DNA of 64,000 nucleotides from the NCBI GenBank assembly GCA_020848275.1, contig JADLAK010000036.1:62001-126000 (forward strand). The letters run 5' to 3'. Within the stretch, counting starts at the first letter, position 1; each line of letters opens with the position of its first letter. The notes under the pieces are model-generated. The model saw only the letters and a list, made by a program, of their open reading frames with translations, was not told where the DNA came from and did not search any database. Shown piece after piece: positions 25,518-33,907 of this stretch. A program made the translations under genes and the position numbers. This DNA is from Planctomycetota bacterium (GTDB taxonomy: Bacteria; Planctomycetota; UBA8742; UBA2392).

Positions 25518-26720
25518 ATGAAGGGCGACAAAATTCTGCTAGGAACCCGCAAGGGACTGATCACTCTCATCAAAGGCAAAAAAGGGTGGAAGACGGAACT
25601 CGCCCACTCCGGGGTGCCGGTGTCCTACGCCGCGCGCGATCCCAACACGGGCTATTACTGGGCCGGCCTTGAGCACGGCCACTGGGGCCCCAAGCTGTCC
25701 CGCAGCAAGGACGGCAAGAAGTGGGAAGACCCGCCGCAAATCAAGTATCCCGACGGCACGCGCTACATCGACGGCTTCGAGACCGAGGACGGCCAGCCCG
25801 TCAACGAGTTCGATCCCAACGCGCCCAAGGACAAGCCCACGCGTCCCAAGATGAAACCGGGCAAGCTCAAGAAAATTACCGCGATGGCGTTTGGCGGCAA
25901 GGACCAGAAGGGCCGTATCCACATCGGCACCATGCCCGGCGGTTTCTTCACCAGCAACGACAACGGTGAAACCTTCACGCTGAACATGCCGCTATGGAAC
26001 CACGAATCGCGCGGCGGCGACGTTTCCAAGGATCCCGTCAAAACCAAATCGTTCTGGTTTGGCGGCGGCATGGTGGTCGACGGCGACAGCACGCCGGCGA
26101 TTCACTCGATTGTCGTCGATCCGAAAAACAGCAAGCGTTTCATGATTGCGATCAGTTGCGCGGGCGTGCTCGAGACCGCCGACGACGGCAAGACATGGCA
26201 GGGCCGCAACAAGGGGCTGCTTGCGACGTTTCTGCCCAAGCCCGACATTGAATGGGGCCACGACCCGCACCTGATGGCGATTTGCCCGGCCAAGCCCGAC
26301 CACGTGTGGCAGCAGAACCACTGCGGAATTTTCTACAGCAAGGACGGCGCGAAAACCTGGAAGATGGTTTCGAAGGAAGGGCAGACCGCGCACTTCGGCT
26401 TCCCGGTTTGCGTCGACGAAAAGAAAGGCGAGACGGCGTGGGTGGTTCCGCTTAAGGCCGACAACGCGCGCACGGCGATCAACGGCGCGCTGTGCGTCTG
26501 CCGCACGGAGGACGGCGGCCAGACTTGGAAAGAGTTCCGCAAGGGCCTGCCGCAAAGCGACGCCTACGACACGATCTATCGCCACGCTTTTGATTTGGCG
26601 GGCAAGCGTCTGGCCTTTGGTTCAACCACCGGCAACGTGTTTATCAGCGACAACCGCGGCGAAAGCTGGAAGAGCATCGGCAGCAACTTCCCGCCGATCT
26701 ACAGCGTGCGGTTTGCGTAG
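25518..26720 (+). CDS. BNR/sialidase-like beta-propeller protein
   Basis: The 400-residue protein has no signal peptide. Repeated blades contain Asp-box-like turns: SKDGKKW, SNDNGETF, ADDGKTW, SKDGAKTW, TEDGGQTW and SDNRGESW, the BNR motif S/T-x-D-x-G-x-x-W/F. This gives a six-bladed propeller of the YVTN/BNR type, often annotated as exo-alpha-sialidase, but the catalytic sialidase residues cannot be identified by eye, so I call only the fold. AGGAG lies 8 bases before the ATG at 25518. It follows the MoaD-like gene by 54 bases. Confidence 0.85.
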   Translation: MKGDKILLGTRKGLITLIKGKKGWKTELAHSGVPVSYAARDPNTGYYWAGLEHGHWGPKLSRSKDGKKWEDPPQIKYPDGTRYIDGFETEDGQPVNEFDPNAPKDKPTRPKMKPGKLKKITAMAFGGKDQKGRIHIGTMPGGFFTSNDNGETFTLNMPLWNHESRGGDVSKDPVKTKSFWFGGGMVVDGDSTPAIHSIVVDPKNSKRFMIAISCAGVLETADDGKTWQGRNKGLLATFLPKPDIEWGHDPHLMAICPAKPDHVWQQNHCGIFYSKDGAKTWKMVSKEGQTAHFGFPVCVDEKKGETAWVVPLKADNARTAINGALCVCRTEDGGQTWKEFRKGLPQSDAYDTIYRHAFDLAGKRLAFGSTTGNVFISDNRGESWKSIGSNFPPIYSVRFA

Positions 26721-26723
26721 GTA

Positions 26724-26825
26724 GTTCTTGGTGGATGGTGGTTAGTAGGCGAGTTCAGCCGAATAGCGTCCTTTGGGCGCTATTCTTTTTTGCCGGCTAT
26801 CAACTATCCACTATCCACCGCCAAC
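26724..26825. repeat. GT-heptamer inverted repeat 4
   Basis: The left arm (26724-26751) is GTTCTTG, GTGGATG, GTGGTTA, GTAGGCG. The right arm (26798-26825) on the minus strand is GTTGGCG, GTGGATA, GTGGATA, GTTGATA. The element encloses the terminator at 26761-26791 and fills the gap between two convergent genes. Confidence 0.85.
26761..26791 (+). terminator. Terminator of the BNR gene
   Basis: GAATAGCG (26761-26768) and CGCTATTC (26778-26785) form a perfect 8-bp stem, followed by six T (26786-26791). It sits in the loop of heptamer repeat 4. Confidence 0.85.
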
Positions 26826-26828
26826 GAA

Positions 26829-29612
26829 TCACCCTTTGAACTTCGCCTCGATCTTGTGCATCCGCACCATGATGTCGCGGTTGCGCGGCGTGTCGGGGAA
26901 TCGCTTGAACAGCGCGCGGCAGCGTTCAAGCGCGCCGTTCCAGTCGTTGCGGTCGCACAGCACATCGATGGCCTTGAGCTCGGAGTCGATGGCGGCGTCA
27001 CGTTTGGCGGCGTCGTTCAGCGGCGCGTTGATCTCGTTGAACAGCTTGATCGCATCCTTGTAGTAAGGCGTGTCCGAGTAATCGCGAATCACGTTGTCGA
27101 GCAGCAGCAGCGCAAACAGTACGTGCCCGGTCTTGTGTTGCTCGACGGCGGCTTCGTAGAAGCCCTTGGCGATGCCAATGGCGATCTGCAGTTCCTTGGG
27201 CGGGCGCACGGGCGCCGCTGTGGTCTTCCACTGCTGCAACTGGTCGATCTTCTGCTGCACGGCCTTGACGTCGGCGTCGGCGCTGAAGTTGCCGATAAAC
27301 GCCTGCGCCCTGGCCAGCGCCGCCTCGAGCTTCACGGGCGTTTTCTGGGCGGCCGCGGCGTCGTAGGCCGCGTCGACTTCCTTGCGCATGCGGTCGCGGA
27401 TGCGCCCGATCTCGGCAATGCGAGCCCTGGCGGCAAGCGGCGACGAAAGCGCCGCGGGCGCGTTGTCGGCGACGTACTGGTAACGCGCAAGCGCGGCGCT
27501 GAACAAGTCGAGCTTCTCGAATTCCTGCGCTTCCTGAAGGACGCGCGCGAAGATGCGCGCCTCGGCAACCGAGCGCGGGTAAATCTCCAGCGCGGCCTCG
27601 GATCGCGTCATGCCCGACGCGCGCACGGTTACGCCGAGCTTCCCGGGCCTGGCCAGGTCAAACCACGCGACGACGCCGCGCGGAAACGACAGGCAGGGGC
27701 CATTGGGCAGGATGGTGACTTCGCTGATCGTCGAGTAGGGAACGATGTGGAATTCGGCGAGGTTGACCTTCAGCATGGCGCCCGCGCGATCAGCCACCAG
27801 GATTTCATTCTCTGCCGCCAGAGGCGCCACGATCTCCAGCGCAAGCGACGCATCGCCTGCGCCCCGGCGCATGCCGGCCTTCAGGCCAAGGCCCGCGTCG
27901 GCGAAATAGCTGTTGGTGCGCGTTTCGCCGCTGATGTCCACGGCCTCCGCCACGCCCTTGGACGGCAGCGCCGCCATGAACGTATAGCTGCGGCTGTCGA
28001 CGGCGGCGCAGGACCAGAACTCAGGTTCTGCGATGTCACGGTCGGTTGAGGTCGCGATGATGCGGGGCATGATCGTCAGCACCTGCGTCTCGCCGAGCAA
28101 TACGCGCGTGAGGCCGGGCCGCGAGGCGTCGAGCTCGAGTTTGTACTCGCCGCCGCTGACCGCGCCGGGTTTTTCCGCCACCACCGGGCCCGCCTCGATC
28201 ACCACGCGGTCGATCCAAAGCTTGTTGAACTGGCCGCTGACCTGCAGCGTGAGGCGGCTTTCCGGCGCGGGCGCAAGCAGCATCAAGCCGAGTGCACGCA
28301 CCTGTGTCCACTCCGCAGGGCCTAGTTTGACGACGCCCGTGGTCGCCGCGGCCGTGTAGATGCCCGCGGCCTGGGTGCCGGCCGTGACGCAAACGGCGCT
28401 GGCGGCCTCGCCGCGCAGCATCACGCTCAGGCGCCAACTGGTTGTGGCGGGAAACGGCGTTGGCTCGCGATGTTGCAGCGAAATCAGCGCGGGCTCGGCC
28501 ATGTTGCCGCCGCGCACGATGCGCAGGCAGCGCGAACCGTCAGCAGGATTCTCGGCGTCGGAGGTGAGTTCGATGGTCGCATTTTTCGGCGCCTCGGCGG
28601 CCATGCTCCAGCCTGCGGGGTTGCCCTGATTGTCGACTTCGCCTTCGAAGGAAAGCGTAACGTCTTCAAGCGGCGCCATGCTGGCGGGCGCCGGCGGTTT
28701 GGTTTGCGGCGCGGGCTTGAGGCCTTCCGCGCCAAACCAGCCCGCCGCGCCAAGACCGGCCAACAGCAAAATGCCAATGAAAATATTGAGTGCCGCCGCG
28801 CCGCCGACGGCCACCGGCGCGGGCGGCTCGGCGGGAGGTTTTGGCGCTGGTAGAGTCGGGTGCTGCCCGCTGACGGGCCGCGCTACCGGTTGCTGGCCAC
28901 TGACAGGCCGCGCCGCCGGCTGCTGGCCACTGGCAGGCCGCGCCGGAGGGGGGACGGGCGCCGGCGCTTGCGGCACGGGGGAGCCCGCGGGCGCCGCGAC
29001 GGGGTCGATGAAGTAAATCTTGACGACTTTGCCCAAGGCGATCACGTCGCCGTTGCGCAGCACGTGCTCCTTGATTTTCTGCTCGCCGACATATGTCCCG
29101 TTGCTGCTGTCGAGGTCGACAAGCACATATTGCTTGCCGCGTGCCTCAACGTAGCAGTGGTGGCTTGAAACCACCTTGTGGTCGATGTCGAAAACATTGT
29201 CCTTGGCGCGGCCGATGGTGATGCGCTCGGTGATAAGCGCATCGTGGGGCCGTTCGCCCTCGGGCTTGTAGAGCAGGCGAGCAATCCGGGCTTCTTCCTC
29301 TTTATACAGGGGCGCGGGCGCGTCACTTTCGAACATCAGGGTGATTGTGCCGATGCCGACCTTGTCGCCTGCCTTGAGGGCAACGATGCCTTCGATTTTT
29401 TTGCCGTTGAGGATGGTGCCGTTCTGGCTGCCGAGGTCCTCGACAAACCATCCGCCCTCGCGCGAGAAGACGTGGGCGTGTAGGCGGCTGGCGACCTTGC
29501 AGGGCAGACGGTGGCTGGCGTCTTCGCCGCGGCCAAACGAAACCGGTGCGCCCGTGAGCGGGACCTCGATGCGCTTGCTTTCGTGGAAATAAACCAGGCG
29601 GTTCACGGGCAA
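26829..29612 (-). CDS. Double FHA-domain membrane protein with Pro-rich linker
   Basis: The 927-residue protein begins with two forkhead-associated domains, which bind phosphothreonine: residues 20-90 (SFGRGEDASHRLP, then GSQNGTILNG) and 125-200 (TIGRAKDNVFDID, then DSSNGTYVG). A Pro/Ala/Gln-rich linker (about 207-270) contains a tandem unit of the form ARPxSGQQP. A membrane span follows (about 275-293), then some 600 extracytoplasmic residues with a beta-rich region and a helical C-terminal part (ALERCRALFKRFPDTPRNRD) resembling tetratricopeptide repeats. The kinase gene at 51435-53006 is a possible source of the phosphate. The start is a TTG at 29612 or a GTG at 29606; neither has a clear Shine-Dalgarno. 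Confidence 0.85.
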   Translation of the reverse strand: MPVNRLVYFHESKRIEVPLTGAPVSFGRGEDASHRLPCKVASRLHAHVFSREGGWFVEDLGSQNGTILNGKKIEGIVALKAGDKVGIGTITLMFESDAPAPLYKEEEARIARLLYKPEGERPHDALITERITIGRAKDNVFDIDHKVVSSHHCYVEARGKQYVLVDLDSSNGTYVGEQKIKEHVLRNGDVIALGKVVKIYFIDPVAAPAGSPVPQAPAPVPPPARPASGQQPAARPVSGQQPVARPVSGQHPTLPAPKPPAEPPAPVAVGGAAALNIFIGILLLAGLGAAGWFGAEGLKPAPQTKPPAPASMAPLEDVTLSFEGEVDNQGNPAGWSMAAEAPKNATIELTSDAENPADGSRCLRIVRGGNMAEPALISLQHREPTPFPATTSWRLSVMLRGEAASAVCVTAGTQAAGIYTAAATTGVVKLGPAEWTQVRALGLMLLAPAPESRLTLQVSGQFNKLWIDRVVIEAGPVVAEKPGAVSGGEYKLELDASRPGLTRVLLGETQVLTIMPRIIATSTDRDIAEPEFWSCAAVDSRSYTFMAALPSKGVAEAVDISGETRTNSYFADAGLGLKAGMRRGAGDASLALEIVAPLAAENEILVADRAGAMLKVNLAEFHIVPYSTISEVTILPNGPCLSFPRGVVAWFDLARPGKLGVTVRASGMTRSEAALEIYPRSVAEARIFARVLQEAQEFEKLDLFSAALARYQYVADNAPAALSSPLAARARIAEIGRIRDRMRKEVDAAYDAAAAQKTPVKLEAALARAQAFIGNFSADADVKAVQQKIDQLQQWKTTAAPVRPPKELQIAIGIAKGFYEAAVEQHKTGHVLFALLLLDNVIRDYSDTPYYKDAIKLFNEINAPLNDAAKRDAAIDSELKAIDVLCDRNDWNGALERCRALFKRFPDTPRNRDIMVRMHKIEAKFKG

Positions 29613-29651
29613 GAGTTTAGCTAATGCCAGGCGCAGCGTGGATAGTTCAGG

Positions 29652-29963
29652 TTACTTCTTCAGTTTGCGGCCAAGGAGCTTTTCCACTGCCTCAACTTTG
29701 CCCTTCAGGCGATTGTCGTGGCCCTCACGTGCGTCGACCTTGATGCTGCAACTGATGCGCTTGCAGTCTTTGCGCATGGCCTGGTAGCAAAGTTTGACCA
29801 CCGCCATCACCTGGTCCCATTCGCCCTCGATGATGGTTCCCATGGCGTTGAGCCGGTAGGGGACGCCGGAACGATCGATGATGTCGAGCGAGCGCGCCAC
29901 GTAGGCGCCCACACTTTCGCCCTTGTCCAGCGGCGACATCGAAAATTCAAGAAGGACGGACAT
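29652..29963 (-). CDS. MTH1187/UPF0045-family thiamine-binding-like protein
   Basis: The 103-residue protein matches the MTH1187/YkoF-like family: MSVLLEFSMSPLDKGESVGAYV at the start, then NAMGTIIEGEWDQVMAVV and RISCSIKVDAREGHDNRLKG. Members are small ferredoxin-like-fold proteins, some of which bind thiamine or its precursors; this one's ligand is unproved. GGAG lies before the ATG at 29963, so the in-frame start at 29993 is rejected. The gene is divergent from selB, with a 10-bp-unit inverted repeat between them. Confidence 0.85.
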   Translation of the reverse strand: MSVLLEFSMSPLDKGESVGAYVARSLDIIDRSGVPYRLNAMGTIIEGEWDQVMAVVKLCYQAMRKDCKRISCSIKVDAREGHDNRLKGKVEAVEKLLGRKLKK

Positions 29964-29983
29964 GGGAATCTCCAGCAAGCGTG

Positions 29984-30084
29984 GTTTAGCCACGGATGAA
30001 CACGGATAAACGCAGATTTACTACGAAGTCCAATCCCATTAGTTGTCGTGATCTGTGTATATCTGTGTTTATCTGTGGCTAAAC
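29984..30084. repeat. Inverted repeat of 10-bp units (CACRGATAAA type)
   Basis: Arms 29984-30017 and 30051-30084 (34 bases each) pair at about 28 positions. The left arm contains three 10-base units of the form CACGGATAAA; both ends carry GTTTAGCCAC. I recall similar GCCACGGATxxACACGGAT repeats from several bacterial phyla, but cannot identify a class. It lies between divergent genes, upstream of selB. Confidence 0.85.
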
Positions 30085-30108
30085 TGCCGTTTGCAACGGA
30101 CAAACTTG

Positions 30109-32040
30109 ATGACCGGCACATCCGCACCAGTCGAAATCCGCAACGTCGTGATCGGCACCGCCGGGCACATCAACCACGGCAAGAGTTCGCTGGTGGAGGC
30201 GCTCACGGGTGCTCATCCTGACCGTTTGATCGAAGAAAAAGACCGTCGCATGACGACGGACCTCGGTTTCGGCAATTTCCTTTATCAAGGCAAGTACCGC
30301 ATCGGCATGATCGACGTGCCGGGCCACGAAAAGTTCGTCAAGAACATGGTCGCGGGCGCAACGGGTGTCGACATCGTGCTGCTGGTGGTCGCCGCCAACG
30401 ACGGCGTGATGCTGCAGACGCGCGAACACATCGAAATCCTCGGCCTGCTCGGCGTCAAACGCGGCGTCATAGCGATCAACAAAATTGACCTTGTCGATTC
30501 CGATACCGTGGAACTCGCCAAGGAAGACATCCGCGACGCGGTGCGCGGGACGTTCCTCGAAAGCGCGCAGATCGTCGGCGTCAGCGCGATCACGCGTGCG
30601 GGTTTTGACGACCTGATGAAGGCGCTTGGCGACGCGATTGAAAAAACCGCGCCCAAGGACACCTCGGGTGTTTTCCGCATGCCCGTGCAACGCGTGTTCT
30701 CGGCCACGGGCCAGGGCGCGGTGCTGACGGGCATCCCGGTCTCTGGACGCGTCAAGATCGGCGACAACGTGGTGGTGTTGCCGGGCGACCAGCGCGGCAA
30801 AGTGCGCGGCATCCAGGCATACCACATGACGCTTGAGGAAGCGCGCGCGGGCCACAGCACGGCGCTCAACCTCGCGGGCATCGACCACGCCAAGGTCCAT
30901 CGCGGCGCGACGGTCGCGACGCCGGGCATTTTCGCGCCGACGAACTTTGTCAGCGTGCACCTGCAACTGCTGCCGTCCTGCGAAAAGCCGATCAAACATC
31001 GCGAGGACGTGAAGTTTCACGTCGGGACGAGCGAGATCGTTGCCTATGTTCATTTGCTCGACCGCTCCGCGCTCAACCCGGGCGAAAGCTGCGAGTGCGA
31101 GTTGCTGCTGGAAGACCCCGTCGTGGCCGGCATCGGCGACCGTTACATCCTGCGGCGGCCTTCGCCCGCCGTGACCATCGGCGGCGGCCGTGTCATACGT
31201 CGCGAAGCTGATCGCCTGCCGCGCAACGACGAAGACCTGCTGCGTGCTTTGCGTGCCTGGACGCAGGCCGTCGATGATCCCTTCAAACGTGTTGAACTTG
31301 CCGTGATTGAAGCGGGTCCCGCCGGCGCCGACAAAGCGCGGCTGGTTCAGGCCACGGAGCTCGCACCGGAAGCTCTGCCGTCCCTGATTGAACGTCTGCT
31401 TGCGGGCGGCGAGGTGATCGAGTTCGGCCCTTCGCGCGCGCTGGTGCACAAAGATGCGCGTTCGCGAGCCCGCCGCAAGCTCGTTGAAGTGCTGGCGTCA
31501 TTCCACGCGGAAAAGCCCGCGCTGCTGGGTTTGAAATCGGCTTCGGTGCAGCAGAAACTTGGCCTCGATGGCCGGTCGTTTGCGGCGATTGTCGAAGAAG
31601 CCGTTGCCGCCAAAGAAGTTGAACCGCGCGGCGATTTGATTGGCCTGCCGGGCCAGGGTGGTAAGCTCAGCGACGAAGAAAAGAAAGTCGTCGAAAAGAT
31701 CGCCGCGCAACTCGAAGCCGCCATGCTCAATCCGCCGACGCTGAAGGAACTCGCGCAAGCCGCGGGCCAGAAGGAAGATGCGACGCAGACCGCAATCGAT
31801 TATCTCGTCGGCAGCGGTCGCGCGCGCGTGCTGCCCAGCGGCGTGTTGTTCGGCGCCAAGGCGCTGCAGTTCGCGCGCGACGAAGTTATTAAGTTCCTCA
31901 AGACCAAGGGCGAGGCTGCGGCCAAAGATTTCAAGGAAGTGCTGCCGACCAGCCGCAAGTTCCTGATCCCGCTGCTCGAGTGGCTCGATCTCGAGGGCGT
32001 GACGCGCAATTTAAATGGCGTGCGCACACTCAAGCAATGA
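30109..32040 (+). CDS. selB: Selenocysteine-specific elongation factor SelB
   Basis: SelB delivers Sec-tRNA to ribosomes at UGA codons followed by a SECIS element. The 643-residue protein has an EF-Tu-like GTPase: GHINHGKSS (19-27, P-loop, with Asn where most relatives have Asp), DLGF in switch I (51-54), DVPGH (69-73) and NKID (124-127). Domains II and III follow to about residue 350 (YILRRPSPAVTIGGGRVI), then C-terminal winged-helix modules (for example LARQ-like LKELAQAAGQKEDATQTAIDYLVGSG). The ATG at 30109 is chosen because an upstream GTG (30055) lies within the 10-bp repeat element. It predicts selenoproteins in this genome; none is evident in the window. Its stop overlaps alkD. Confidence 0.93.
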   Translation: MTGTSAPVEIRNVVIGTAGHINHGKSSLVEALTGAHPDRLIEEKDRRMTTDLGFGNFLYQGKYRIGMIDVPGHEKFVKNMVAGATGVDIVLLVVAANDGVMLQTREHIEILGLLGVKRGVIAINKIDLVDSDTVELAKEDIRDAVRGTFLESAQIVGVSAITRAGFDDLMKALGDAIEKTAPKDTSGVFRMPVQRVFSATGQGAVLTGIPVSGRVKIGDNVVVLPGDQRGKVRGIQAYHMTLEEARAGHSTALNLAGIDHAKVHRGATVATPGIFAPTNFVSVHLQLLPSCEKPIKHREDVKFHVGTSEIVAYVHLLDRSALNPGESCECELLLEDPVVAGIGDRYILRRPSPAVTIGGGRVIRREADRLPRNDEDLLRALRAWTQAVDDPFKRVELAVIEAGPAGADKARLVQATELAPEALPSLIERLLAGGEVIEFGPSRALVHKDARSRARRKLVEVLASFHAEKPALLGLKSASVQQKLGLDGRSFAAIVEEAVAAKEVEPRGDLIGLPGQGGKLSDEEKKVVEKIAAQLEAAMLNPPTLKELAQAAGQKEDATQTAIDYLVGSGRARVLPSGVLFGAKALQFARDEVIKFLKTKGEAAAKDFKEVLPTSRKFLIPLLEWLDLEGVTRNLNGVRTLKQ

Positions 32041-32744
32041 CATTGCTTCAAACACTTCGTGCGGAGTTCAAGCGCGTAGCCGACCCGGGGCGCGCGCCGA
32101 AGATGCAGGCGTACATGAAATCGGCGATGCCCTATCATGGACTGGCGTCGACGCCGTGCGGCGAGATCTGCAAACGCGTATTTGCCGATTACCCGTTCAC
32201 GGATGCCGCATGCTGGCGCAAGGACGTGCTGGCAATATGGCGCGGCGCCACGCACCGCGAAGAACGCTACGGCGCAATTGCGCTGACCGGGCACCGCAAG
32301 GCCAAGCCGTTTCAAAATCTCGATGCGCTGCCAATGTACGAAGAAATGGTCGTCAGCGGCGGGTGGTGGGACTTCGTCGATGTGATTGCCGGCCATCGTC
32401 TCGGCGCGTTGCTTGCCAATCATCCCGTCGAGATGCGCCGGCTCATGCGTCAGTGGAGCCGCGACGAGAACATATGGAAGCGCCGCAGCAGCATCATCTG
32501 CCAGTTGCGTTTCAAACGCGACACCGATTTGAGATTGCTGTACGACTGCATTGAACCGTCACTGCCGTCGAAGGAGTTTTTTCTGCGCAAAGCGATTGGC
32601 TGGGCGCTGCGCGAGTACGCGTGGCACGATCCACACGAGGTCATCCGCTACGTGCGCGCGCGCAAAGGCGATCTCAGCAACCTGAGCAAACGCGAGGCGT
32701 TGAAGAACGTCGTCAAGCAGGGTCTGATCAAGTCGATGCCCTGA
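32037..32744 (+). CDS. AlkD-like DNA alkylation-repair glycosylase
   Basis: The 235-residue protein matches the AlkD family of HEAT-like-repeat DNA glycosylases, which release alkylated purines such as 3-methyladenine and 7-methylguanine. Characteristic segments are MYEEMVVSGGWWDFVDVIAGH, RRLMRQWSRDENIWKRRSSII and FFLRKAIGWALREYAWHDP, the last two placed as in known family members with the Trp and Asp/Arg of the substrate cleft. The ATG at 32037 overlaps the selB stop by ATGA, so translation is coupled to selB, an odd functional pairing. It is cytoplasmic. Confidence 0.9.
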   Translation: MTLLQTLRAEFKRVADPGRAPKMQAYMKSAMPYHGLASTPCGEICKRVFADYPFTDAACWRKDVLAIWRGATHREERYGAIALTGHRKAKPFQNLDALPMYEEMVVSGGWWDFVDVIAGHRLGALLANHPVEMRRLMRQWSRDENIWKRRSSIICQLRFKRDTDLRLLYDCIEPSLPSKEFFLRKAIGWALREYAWHDPHEVIRYVRARKGDLSNLSKREALKNVVKQGLIKSMP

Positions 32745-33136
32745 CAGACCGGCCAAGCATGGCCAATGCTGCTGGATTAACGTGATCCGACGCGAGAATC
32801 AGAGCCCGTTCGCGTAAGTCGAGCGAAGCGAGATGTCGCGCGGCAAAGCACTGCTTTGCAAGCGACGGGGCCGGAACCCTTGAATCCTCGTCCGTGATAG
32901 TGGCCCCGCCGCTGACGCAGCGGGCTTTGATCGCACTAGTCCCGCAGTATTGGGCATTCCTGCCCGGGCTGTTTGTTTTTGCCAGAATTCCGGCAGCGAC
33001 TGCCAAACATCAGGCGCATAAACCCTTAGAAAATAAGAGTTTATGCGAAACTTGCGCGCCCAGGCGGCATTCTATAGGCATGCTTCACAAGGGCGTGGAG
33101 CGCAACCAGGGCCGAAGAAAAAACAGGAGACGAACC
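32745..33136. other. Non-coding gap with several palindromes
   Basis: No convincing gene is seen in these 390 bases. They hold GCAAAGCA-C-TGCTTTGC (32843-32859), a small stem CCGCTG-ACG-CAGCGG (32909-32923) that may end the selB-alkD transcript, and a longer hairpin CGCATAAACCCTTA/TAAGAGTTTATGCG (33015-33028 and 33034-33047, one mismatch, loop GAAAA) about 90 bases before the next start codon. The last could be a leader hairpin or terminator of the next transcript. Confidence 0.5.
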
Positions 33137-33694
33137 ATGAAAACTCTCATGCTGACAACGATGGGATTGCTGCTCGCGGGCGCGATCGGCGGCACGCAGC
33201 TTCAAGCGCAGGTCCACGTCAAAGTGGGCAACAAATTCGAACTCAAAGTCGGCGACCGCGATAACCGCCGCGAAGATCGCAAGGAAGCGCGCGAAGATCG
33301 GCGCGAGGTTCGCCGCGACCACAAAGAGGTCCGCCGCGAACGCGTGTGGGTTGAGGACTTCAAGATGGTCGAAGAGCGCTACGAGACGCCCGGCTACTGG
33401 ACGACGGTCGAGAAGAAGGTGTGGATTGCCGAGAAACACGTCACGGTTCACGAGGATGTGTGGGTCCCGGCGCGCCACGAAAACCGCCGCGAAGCCCGGC
33501 GCGACCATTGCGGCAACATCTACTATGTCACGGTATGCGTCGAGGTTCCCGGCCACTACGAGTGCAGGGAGGTCGTGAAGTGCATCCCCGGCCACTACGA
33601 GTGCGTCACCGAGCGCGTGTATGTGAAGGGCGAGTGCAAGACCCGTATGGTCAAGAAGGTCTGCGGCGGGCACTGGGAATACCGGAACTGCTAG
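33137..33694 (+). CDS. Small secreted Arg/Glu-rich protein with Trp/Tyr repeats
   Basis: I do not recognise the family. The 185-residue protein has a signal peptide (MKTLMLTTMGLLLAGAIGGT, cleavage near LQAQ). Next comes a highly charged stretch (about residues 34-75, RREDRKEAREDRREVRRDHK), then repeated short strands of the form VxxRYETPGYWTTVEKKVWI and HVTVHEDVWVPARHENRRE. The end is Cys-rich with two GHYEC segments (about 145 and 158) and a final HWEYRNC. The pattern suggests an extracytoplasmic repeat protein with disulfides. AGGAG lies directly before the ATG at 33137. Confidence 0.8.
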   Translation: MKTLMLTTMGLLLAGAIGGTQLQAQVHVKVGNKFELKVGDRDNRREDRKEAREDRREVRRDHKEVRRERVWVEDFKMVEERYETPGYWTTVEKKVWIAEKHVTVHEDVWVPARHENRREARRDHCGNIYYVTVCVEVPGHYECREVVKCIPGHYECVTERVYVKGECKTRMVKKVCGGHWEYRNC

Positions 33695-33845
33695 TTGATT
33701 GCAGGGGTTGCGGCTTGGAAAGGCTGCAACCCGCCGGCCCGACGATGGGCCGGGGCCGCCGACCGCAAAACATAGGCAGCGGCGGCGGCCAACCCAGGGA
33801 TCCACGCCCAGGCGGCGCACCGAGCGGTGCGCCGCTTCGCACTTA
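33695..33845. terminator. Tandem GC hairpins between the Arg-rich gene and purH
   Basis: Three stems stand in a row: GGGTTGCGGC with GCTGCAACCC (about 33704-33732), CCGGCCC with GGGCCGG (near 33735-33755), and GCGGCGCACC-GAGC-GGTGCGCCGC (near 33814-33837). They probably end the upstream transcript. No T run is obvious. Confidence 0.5.
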
Positions 33846-33852
33846 ATCGCAC

Positions 33853-33881
33853 TCGAACGCACCGTAGCAGTGCGCTATAAC
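33853..33881 (+). promoter_or_regulatory. Candidate purH promoter
   Basis: TCGAAC (33853-33858), a 17-base spacer and TATAAC (33876-33881) stand 27 bases before the purH ATG. The -10 is strong and the -35 weak. Confidence 0.5.
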
Positions 33882-33907
33882 GCGGATCAACTTTGTGAGG
33901 CCTCCCG

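Noticed and set aside
26790-28049. A 419-codon plus-strand frame opposite the FHA protein gene
   Set aside because: Antisense shadow; the minus-strand frame has domains and the correct codon bias.
28850-28960. Short direct repeats
   Set aside because: They encode the ARPxSGQQP units of the FHA protein's linker and are in frame.
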